A DNA stretch of 10,883 nt from Candidatus Uhrbacteria bacterium RIFOXYB12_FULL_58_10 (GTDB taxonomy: Bacteria; Patescibacteriota; Patescibacteriia; UBA9934; GWF2-40-263). Position 1 is the stretch's first letter, and each line of letters begins with the position of its first letter. The stretch covers positions 1 to 10,883 of the forward strand of contig CALRGL010000033.1 in the NCBI GenBank assembly GCA_943357275.1. The letters run 5' to 3'. The position numbers and the translations under genes are program-made. The notes under the pieces are model-generated. The model ran no database searches. It saw only the letters and a list, made by a program, of their open reading frames with translations, and was not told the origin of the DNA. Positions 6,234-10,883 of the stretch are shown piece by piece.

Positions 6234-7247
6234 ATGATCCAGAAGATCAAGGCGCATAAGAAGTTCATCATGTTCATGGTTTGTTACTTCGGAGCGTGCA
6301 TCACGGCATTCATTCTGCTCTTCGTGACCCCGGCCTATGGCGCGGTCCCGAGTGAGGCAGAAGTCGTCGCGGCACACGCGCGATGTGACATGATCAGTTT
6401 GAAAAGCCAGGACCTGACCAAGGCGACGCGTCAGAAGTGCAAACTTGTGTTCAACACAAGTGCACTTCAGCAGATCGTCGATGTTGGTCATCCTGAGTTG
6501 CAGTCGGATCTTGAGAACAACCGGGCCACGATTCGACGGCTCGACGAGGTCATTGGTCGGCTTCAGAAGTCCCAGCGTCCAGTGCATGTCGCTCCGGTCG
6601 TTTCAGCTCCGCCCCCGGCACCAGCAACCCTGGCACCGATGGCACCGGCTTCGATCGCTCCGATCCAGCTCTCGTTCCCGCCTCTGCCCGCTCTTCCTCC
6701 TGCTCCGCCTTCGGCTCCAGTGTCCACTCCGCCCTCGGTCCCAGTTCAGATGATGCAACCCCAAATGGTTCCGACCGGTGGGTATCGCATCGTTGCGGCG
6801 CCAGGGCAGCAAGTAGCCGCGACGTTCGATGATGCGGGATGGATTTCGAGAATCAGAATCTATGCTCTGAGTTTCGGAGCTCGAAATGTGGCGAAGAAAA
6901 CAGACATTGTTCGAGTTGTTGTTGTGAAAAACGGACAACCCTTGAAGATTCTCACCCCCGTTGGTCTGTCTTCTCAGATTTATGCGGACTTAAATCGCAA
7001 CGGGGAACCCGATTCCGAGCCCTACTACGCAGTTGATCCGTACATGACCGATGCACTCTTTGTCCAGACTCTGGAAAAAGATGATATCCGTTTGATGTGG
7101 CTTGTGCGTTCAGGAAATGGTGTCCAAGTTCCTGGAATTCAGATGCAAGACATTTGGATTCCGGCCGGCCGAACGAATGTCAGCCCAGATCAAGTGGGTC
7201 GCACTCAGATGGTTGCCAATCGCGCTTCGCACGAACGCTTTCACTGA
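6234..7247 (+). CDS. Exported or membrane-anchored protein with proline-rich linker
   Basis: I do not recognise a family. The 337-residue product has a basic N-terminus, one hydrophobic helix at about 11-33, and an AYGA site at 34-37 that could be cut by signal peptidase; otherwise the helix is an anchor. Residues 39-113 are mostly helical with cysteines 51 and 69 and a coiled-coil-like stretch (89-112). Residues 119-180 are a Pro/Ala-rich linker. Residues 182-315 look beta-rich and contain a DLNRNGEPD loop (252-260) that resembles EF-hand/dockerin-type calcium loops. The ribosome site AAGGATGGG lies just before the start. It follows the lipoprotein gene and ends before a strong terminator. 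A helix, proline linker and beta domain recall VirB10/TrbI topology, but no motif confirms that. Its base composition is the richest in G+C of the window. Confidence 0.85.
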   Translation: MIQKIKAHKKFIMFMVCYFGACITAFILLFVTPAYGAVPSEAEVVAAHARCDMISLKSQDLTKATRQKCKLVFNTSALQQIVDVGHPELQSDLENNRATIRRLDEVIGRLQKSQRPVHVAPVVSAPPPAPATLAPMAPASIAPIQLSFPPLPALPPAPPSAPVSTPPSVPVQMMQPQMVPTGGYRIVAAPGQQVAATFDDAGWISRIRIYALSFGARNVAKKTDIVRVVVVKNGQPLKILTPVGLSSQIYADLNRNGEPDSEPYYAVDPYMTDALFVQTLEKDDIRLMWLVRSGNGVQVPGIQMQDIWIPAGRTNVSPDQVGRTQMVANRASHERFH

Positions 7248-7260
7248 AAAGTTTTTCTTC

Positions 7261-7291
7261 TCCCTTGGTCCAACGTGACCAAGGGATTTTT
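7261..7291 (+). terminator. Rho-independent terminator ending the three-gene block
   Basis: A perfect 10-bp stem, TCCCTTGGTC (7261-7270) with GACCAAGGGA (7277-7286), loop CAACGT, followed by TTTTT (7287-7291). It lies 13 bases after the 337-residue gene. Confidence 0.95.
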
Positions 7292-7295
7292 AATT

Positions 7296-7324
7296 AAAAA
7301 CATCGACTGACTGTCGATGTTTTT
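7296..7324 (-). terminator. Bidirectional terminator serving the minus-strand pilin-like operon
   Basis: AAAAACATCGAC (7296-7307) pairs with GTCGATGTTTTT (7313-7324) over 12 bp. Read on the minus strand, a run of T follows the stem, six bases after the last minus-strand stop codon. It also gives a second stop for plus-strand transcripts. Confidence 0.9.
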
Positions 7325-7330
7325 GAGGAA

Positions 7331-7711
7331 TTAAGCTGCGATCGATGCAAGATTTGTGATGACGAAATTTGAAATGGAGTAAGCTGCGAGAATGATTACG
7401 ATTCCAATAACCGCTTGTCCCATTAATGTTTTTGCCTTTTTAACTTTAGCTGAATCACCTGAGTCTGAAAGGTAAAGCCATCCTGCGTAGACAATAATGA
7501 CTACAAAGTAAACACCAACGATGCTAAGTATAATATTAATTATATTTCCAACCATGACAGGTAATGTAGGTCCTTGTTTAAATCCAGACGCTGTTGCAAC
7601 CTCAGCTAATTTTTCAGTACCTTTTGATATTTGAGCCATCGTTACGGCTGGAAAGAATAAAATTGGAAGAGTTGAAGCCCAGGCACCGAATTTAGAGAAG
7701 AATTTTTTCAT
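7331..7711 (-). CDS. Pilin-like two-helix protein (T4SS_pilin / VirB2-TrbC type)
   Basis: The 126-residue product has a signal peptide (basic MKKFFSKFG, hydrophobic core, likely cut after VTMA at 23-26). The mature part has two membrane helices (about 54-80 and 98-120) joined by a short polar, basic loop YLSDSGDSAKVKKAKT. That arrangement is typical of the T4SS_pilin domain common in candidate-phyla bacteria. Such proteins are thought to form pilus or secretion-channel subunits or to stay in the membrane as assembly parts. It is closely similar to the next gene upstream (shared YLSDSGD and KVKKAK), indicating duplication. It starts seven bases after that gene's stop without a clear ribosome site and is the last gene of the operon. 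The domain class is supported by layout and loop motif; a role in a specific machine is inference. Confidence 0.85.
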   Translation of the reverse strand: MKKFFSKFGAWASTLPILFFPAVTMAQISKGTEKLAEVATASGFKQGPTLPVMVGNIINIILSIVGVYFVVIIVYAGWLYLSDSGDSAKVKKAKTLMGQAVIGIVIILAAYSISNFVITNLASIAA

Positions 7712-7718
7712 AAATATT

Positions 7719-8120
7719 CTAGGATTTAGTTACAATAGTTGCTAATTGTTCAAAGACGAAGCTTGATATCGCGGAAGCAGTCAGGACAAGAACGATACCA
7801 ATAATTGAAGAGGAGAGAAGAGCTTTTGCTTTTTTTACTTTGACTGCGTCCCCACTGTCTGAGAGATAAAGGAAACCTGCATAAGTAATCATGATCACTA
7901 ACAGAACACCGGAAAGAGAAAGGATTACATTAATCGTATTGGCAATAAGCAATGTAATTGGTTTTGCTTTTGGATCCCCATACGCCTCCTTAGCTGCCAC
8001 TTCCAACCCACTTCTCGCGCTTTGTGCCCAAGCCGGCAAGCTCTCAAAAAGCATTGAACCCGCAACCATCACAGATAAACACACTGAACCAAACCGTTTG
8101 AATGTACGTTGCATGTTCAT
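7719..8120 (-). CDS. Pilin-like two-helix protein, paralogue of the neighbouring downstream gene
   Basis: The start chosen is the ATG at 8118-8120 (133 residues), because it places the signal peptide at the N-terminus: basic MNMQRTFKRF, a hydrophobic core, and likely cleavage after PAWA (29-32). An in-frame ATG at 8175-8177 would add 19 hydrophilic residues and lies inside a hairpin; ATG 8112-8114 is also possible. None has a clear ribosome site. Helices lie at about 59-86 and 104-125 with the loop YLSDSGDAVKVKKAKA. The loop matches that of the 126-residue protein almost exactly, so the two arose by recent duplication while their signal peptides diverged. As with its neighbours, a pilus-subunit role is inferred from the family. 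Confidence 0.83.
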   Translation of the reverse strand: MNMQRTFKRFGSVCLSVMVAGSMLFESLPAWAQSARSGLEVAAKEAYGDPKAKPITLLIANTINVILSLSGVLLVIMITYAGFLYLSDSGDAVKVKKAKALLSSSIIGIVLVLTASAISSFVFEQLATIVTKS

Positions 8121-8170
8121 AGATCGTTCAAGCTCACATGAAAGGGCGATATCTCGTCCTCTCGTGCAAG

Positions 8171-8189
8171 CCCCCATATAACATGGGGG
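8171..8189 (-). repeat. Intergenic hairpin between two pilin-like genes
   Basis: CCCCCAT (8171-8177) pairs with ATGGGGG (8183-8189) around a five-base loop. It lies between the stop at 8202 and the start at 8120 of the next minus-strand gene and has no T-run. It may protect the 3' end of the upstream message or set expression ratios within the operon. Confidence 0.65.
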
Positions 8190-8201
8190 ATTGAATGTTT
8201 T

Positions 8202-8654
8202 TTAACCTCCTACAGCACCTTGTCCTGTGACACCAGTGATCTGGTTGATCACGAAACTTGCGATTGCGAATGCGGAAAGAATGATGACAAGTCCTGTGAT
8301 ACCAGCGTAGATAAGTTTTTTAGCTTCATCGACTTTTGTCTGTACGCCTTGTGCCGTCATCCACTTGAATCCACCAAGCATGATGATGATCACAGCAATG
8401 ATACCGAGAAATCCGAGAGCTGTACGAATAATGGAAGTGATCGCGGTCATAAGGTCTGCACTTCCGAGTCCTGCGTTTCCAGCAAAGGCGGCACCTGTTG
8501 CATCCTTACCACCAAAGAGTTCATCGGCTTTAAGTGGTGCGCCTGCTGCGGCTTGAGCTGGGTGAGCCATTCCGAGCAAGGCAGGAGTTACGATGAGCAT
8601 GGCGAGCATGGCACCGAGGATATAACCAAGATGCTTTTTAGAGAGTGTATTCAT
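8202..8654 (-). CDS. Pilin-like two-helix protein (T4SS_pilin type), diverged member
   Basis: The 150-residue product has a signal peptide ending near HPAQAAAG (31-38), then a Gly/Ala-rich mature N-terminal stretch (38-66). Two helices follow (about 72-97 and 116-137) around the loop GGFKWMTAQGVQTKVDEAKK. The tail is glycine-rich (141-150). The GG-F-K-W-M start of the loop sets it apart from the YLSDSGD pair, so it may be a different subunit. An 88-base gap (8655-8742) separates it from the preceding operon gene. The gap is AT-rich on the coding strand and could hold a weak promoter (a TAAAAT box is visible), but no convincing -35 pairs with it. There is no ribosome binding site before the ATG. 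Confidence 0.85.
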   Translation of the reverse strand: MNTLSKKHLGYILGAMLAMLIVTPALLGMAHPAQAAAGAPLKADELFGGKDATGAAFAGNAGLGSADLMTAITSIIRTALGFLGIIAVIIIMLGGFKWMTAQGVQTKVDEAKKLIYAGITGLVIILSAFAIASFVINQITGVTGQGAVGG

Positions 8655-8742
8655 ATAAAGAGAGAAACAAACAAGTCAAAGATTTATTGTCGAATGTATT
8701 TTACCGTTTTTCCCGTTTTCTTGTTACCCAGATATCCACACC

Positions 8743-9087
8743 TCATTTTTGTCCTAGTGCCAGGAGCACTACGTCCACAAGTGTGTAAGAGGTGAAAATG
8801 ATAATCAGACCGATCACTGCGTTCTTGATTGCGTCCTTGCCTATCTTCATTCTGGCTCCTCCGCCCATATCAAGCATGTAAAGAACACCACCATAGACGA
8901 ACATGAGTAAGGCAATGATTCCACTTAAACCAAGAACAGCTTTGATAATACGACCAATGATGGTTGCAGGTGTTGTGCCGGCTCCGAGGGGATTTTGAAG
9001 AGCAGCAAAGGCTGATGGGGTAGAGAAGAGAAAGAAAAAGAGGAAGACAAGGAGACTTGGAAGAAGAATGTTTTTAAATCGCTTCAT
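8743..9087 (-). CDS. Small pilin-like two-helix protein (T4SS_pilin type)
   Basis: The 114-residue product is the smallest of the array. It has a signal peptide with a strongly hydrophobic core (7-22) and likely cleavage after PSAFA (24-28). A short Gly/Pro stretch follows, then helices at about 45-72 and 88-111 around the loop YMLDMGGGARMKIGKDAIKN. The loop basic residues and the AVIGLIIIF second helix place it with its neighbours. The start lies two bases after the stop of the cysteine-rich gene upstream, so translation is probably coupled; no ribosome site is visible. Function beyond the family is not shown by the sequence. Confidence 0.84.
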   Translation of the reverse strand: MKRFKNILLPSLLVFLFFFLFSTPSAFAALQNPLGAGTTPATIIGRIIKAVLGLSGIIALLMFVYGGVLYMLDMGGGARMKIGKDAIKNAVIGLIIIFTSYTLVDVVLLALGQK

Positions 9088-9089
9088 AA

Positions 9090-9773
9090 TTAGTAAGTGT
9101 TAAGATCAGATTCAAGTTGTGCATCTTCTTCATTGGTAAAGCAACAATATTGACCGCCTGGACATTGTCCTGCAATACATCCAAGTCGTTGAGCTTGTTC
9201 ATCTGCTGGATCAAAACTTGTACATTGGCGTGGTTCTTCGGATTGAGTTTGTGCGATTTCACACAAGCTTACACAACTTCCTTTTGAACAAACCATATTA
9301 TCTCCACATTCTTCTCCATCGTGTCCATCAATACACTTTTGAATATCTCCAGGATTTGAAATGTCACCTGATTTTATGACACTGACAAGCGTTGTGACTC
9401 CCAAGTAAGCGAAGAAGACGATGAAGAGTCCGATGGTTGCGTATTTCATCATGTCTTTGCCCTTTTGAATGCGTGATGGCATGGCTCCACCAAGCAGATA
9501 GTTGAGACCTCCAACCGTATACATCAGAAGCACAACGGCACCAATAAGACCTAGAACATAGTTTCCCGTATTTGTGATCACGAGCATGAGATCCACAAGC
9601 TGACAGGTTCCAGAGTTTCCGCATTCTTTAGAAATACCTTGCATGAATGGTCCGACTTCTTTGGGGATACATGTTGTGCCTTTGCAAATCTTGCTCGTAT
9701 AGGCCAGCGAAACACTCGGAATCATGGCGAATGTGACAATGAGGACAATCGAGACTAGTAGTTGTTTTAGCAT
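9090..9773 (-). CDS. Pilin-like protein with cysteine-rich C-terminal extension
   Basis: The start chosen, ATG 9771-9773 (227 residues), lies one base after the stop of the solute-binding gene and begins a normal signal peptide (MLKQLLVSIV, cleavage near SLA at 22-24). The longer frame would overlap that gene by 65 bases and add a polar extension. A short region with four cysteines (30, 35, 51, 57) is followed by two helices (about 61-93 and 112-134) around the loop YLLGGAMPSRIQKGKDMMK, the same core as its neighbours. Residues 135-227 form an added domain with ten cysteines (147, 156, 162, 167, 171, 184, 199, 204, 210, 211), probably disulfide-linked outside the cell. Repeated short CxxGxC-like spacing recalls secreted cysteine-knot or EGF-like modules, but no named family was recognised. 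It may be an adhesive or tip subunit. Confidence 0.82.
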   Translation of the reverse strand: MLKQLLVSIVLIVTFAMIPSVSLAYTSKICKGTTCIPKEVGPFMQGISKECGNSGTCQLVDLMLVITNTGNYVLGLIGAVVLLMYTVGGLNYLLGGAMPSRIQKGKDMMKYATIGLFIVFFAYLGVTTLVSVIKSGDISNPGDIQKCIDGHDGEECGDNMVCSKGSCVSLCEIAQTQSEEPRQCTSFDPADEQAQRLGCIAGQCPGGQYCCFTNEEDAQLESDLNTY

Positions 9774-9774
9774 A

Positions 9775-10883
9775 CTAGAAAGTCTGATTGATTTTATTTT
9801 GTGTGAGATTGATGACGGGCTCAATCTCTTCTCCAGCAAGCGAAGCGTTCATTAGGTCTCCAAACGCTTTTTCTGCAACGGCCGCATTTTTCCCCTTGTA
9901 CCAACTTGCTGCTGTGAGCGTTTGAGAGACAAAGGCCGAAATATCTTCATCCTCGATTTGTGTACTAATAAGATCGCGTCGAGCGGTTGGTTTTTTTGTT
10001 GTTGTTAAGTAATCAACGACGTGATCTTTGCTCACAGCAAACTGAATGAAATCCCAGGCCCAATCGCTACTTGGTGTCGCTTTAGCAACCACTTGAACCC
10101 AGTAGTTGGCATAGTTCACAACCTTGCTATTTTCAATCTGTGGCATGGAAGCCACGGAATATTTGAGCTTTGGAGAAGCGGCTTTGATGAGCGGCGCGTG
10201 GTAGGCATAGCCAAAGAAAAAGGCTGTTTTTCCACTGACAAAGGCATCGAAGGAAGGAAGTTGATCCTCGTTCCAGGTGTAGACTTCTTTGAGAGGGTTT
10301 GCAAAGTCTGTGTAGAAACGGATCGCATCCAGAGCAAGAGCGTTTTGTTCTTTTGTTCCGGAAGCAAAGCTGGCAAGATGACGTTCGTTTTCCATGGCAA
10401 CACCATTTTGCATCATCAAAAGCGAGAGAATATCGAAGGAGCGTTCGACGTTTTTATACGTTCCAATGGCTGCACCAGACTGATTGATTGTATTGTTGAC
10501 TCCAACTTTAGAAAGTTTTGTGACCTGTGTTTGAAATTCGACCCAGGTTTTTGGAGGCTCAGGAAATCCAGCTGCGTCGAGTAAGTCTTTGTTGTAATAA
10601 AGGGCCATCGTGTCCACAGAAAGAGGAAGTCCAAACACGCGAGGACGCTCTGCTTTTTCTGTGACTTCTTGATACGGACGAACAACGTCGTTGATGACTA
10701 CGTCGACAAATTCAGACTTTAGCGCTCGAAGTGAAATGGTAGGTTTTTCTTGAAGCGTGTAGAACGTTTCTTTTTTGATCGTTCCGCGCGTTTCCACAAA
10801 CGGAATCTTTACCGAGTCTGGCATGGGTTGCATGAGGCTTTGATATTTCCCAATCCACGTGTTGTGGACGCCATAAATGTCAG
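9775..10883 (-). CDS. ABC transporter extracellular solute-binding protein (family 1), N-terminus outside window
   Basis: The frame stays open to the right edge: GVHNTWIGKY is encoded upstream of the first internal ATG at 10831-10833, so the true start lies beyond the window. About 368 residues are visible. Typical features of MalE/UgpB-like sugar-binding proteins are LPLSVDTMALYYNKDLLDAAG-type sequence near the first third, PKTWVEFQ, a later region with GKTAFFFGYAYHAPLIKAA, and a helical end with AFGDLMNASLAG. The expected signal peptide and lipobox would be in the missing part. Its job would be to capture a sugar or similar solute and pass it to a membrane permease, which is not in this window. 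Unusually, the next gene, one base away, is a pilin-like protein and not a permease. The ligand cannot be told from sequence. Confidence 0.9.
   Translation of the reverse strand, partial: DIYGVHNTWIGKYQSLMQPMPDSVKIPFVETRGTIKKETFYTLQEKPTISLRALKSEFVDVVINDVVRPYQEVTEKAERPRVFGLPLSVDTMALYYNKDLLDAAGFPEPPKTWVEFQTQVTKLSKVGVNNTINQSGAAIGTYKNVERSFDILSLLMMQNGVAMENERHLASFASGTKEQNALALDAIRFYTDFANPLKEVYTWNEDQLPSFDAFVSGKTAFFFGYAYHAPLIKAASPKLKYSVASMPQIENSKVVNYANYWVQVVAKATPSSDWAWDFIQFAVSKDHVVDYLTTTKKPTARRDLISTQIEDEDISAFVSQTLTAASWYKGKNAAVAEKAFGDLMNASLAGEEIEPVINLTQNKINQTF

Noticed and set aside
6183..6587. 134-codon open frame on the minus strand
   Set aside because: It is antisense to the start of the 337-residue exported protein, which has a ribosome site and signal-like helix; no domain was recognisable.
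8165..8201. Extended -10 promoter (TGTTATATG) on the minus strand before the 133-residue pilin-like gene
   Set aside because: No credible -35 box lies at the right distance, and the bases are already explained by the hairpin at 8171-8189.
8220..8795. 191-codon open frame on the plus strand
   Set aside because: It is antisense to the 150-residue pilin-like gene and runs through an intergenic gap. Its cysteine- and serine-rich content is the mirror of alanine/threonine-rich helices.
10021..10584. 187-codon open frame on the plus strand
   Set aside because: It is antisense to the clear solute-binding protein, with no domain, promoter or ribosome site.
1..10883. Recoded stop codon (TGA as glycine)
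   Set aside because: TGA ends iscS exactly at the overlap with nifU and ends the 337-residue gene just before a terminator, so the standard bacterial code is used.
1..10883. CRISPR arrays, tRNA or rRNA genes, transposases, integrases
   Set aside because: No spaced direct repeats, cloverleaf-like sequence, rRNA segments or recombinase motifs were seen on either strand.

Overview
The window looks like a chromosome fragment from a bacterium of the Candidate Phyla Radiation (Patescibacteria). The reasons are a tandem array of small two-helix proteins of the T4SS_pilin/VirB2-TrbC type, very tight gene packing, and the near absence of Shine-Dalgarno sites in the flanking genes. TGA is read as stop (for example the stops at 664-666 and 7245-7247), so the recoded Absconditabacteria/Gracilibacteria group is unlikely. 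The phylum is an inference from gene content and was not tested phylogenetically.

Region 1 (1-3004, + strand) is a compact iron-sulfur operon: the C-terminal half of a NifS/IscS cysteine desulfurase, a NifU/IscU scaffold with an eroded second domain, a stand-alone Nfu-type domain, a three-cysteine ferredoxin, and an FAD/NAD(P)H oxidoreductase. The genes overlap or lie 1-3 bases apart. Together they could supply sulfur, assemble clusters and deliver electrons. A rho-independent terminator at 3007-3034 ends the operon.

Region 2 (about 3037-7291, + strand) is a block of three unrecognised envelope-type genes: a 706-residue multi-pass membrane protein, a 187-residue putative lipoprotein, and a 337-residue signal/anchor protein with a proline-rich linker and a beta-rich C-terminal domain. 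The block is visibly richer in G+C than its surroundings. It uses strong Shine-Dalgarno sites where the flanks do not, is driven by two nearly identical sigma70-like promoters, and is closed by terminators. Its internal 316-base gap holds a terminator, a second hairpin and a perfect 31-bp inverted repeat. This is the most likely place for an undescribed system.

Region 3 (7331-10883, - strand) converges on region 2 at a bidirectional terminator. Read in its own direction it starts with an ABC-type sugar-binding protein (cut by the window edge). Five small exported proteins follow, all with the same two-helix core. The first of them has a cysteine-rich tail and the last two are recent paralogues. 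The likely role is a cell-surface pilus or secretion assembly made beside a solute-capture protein. No tRNA, rRNA, CRISPR array, transposase or integrase was seen.
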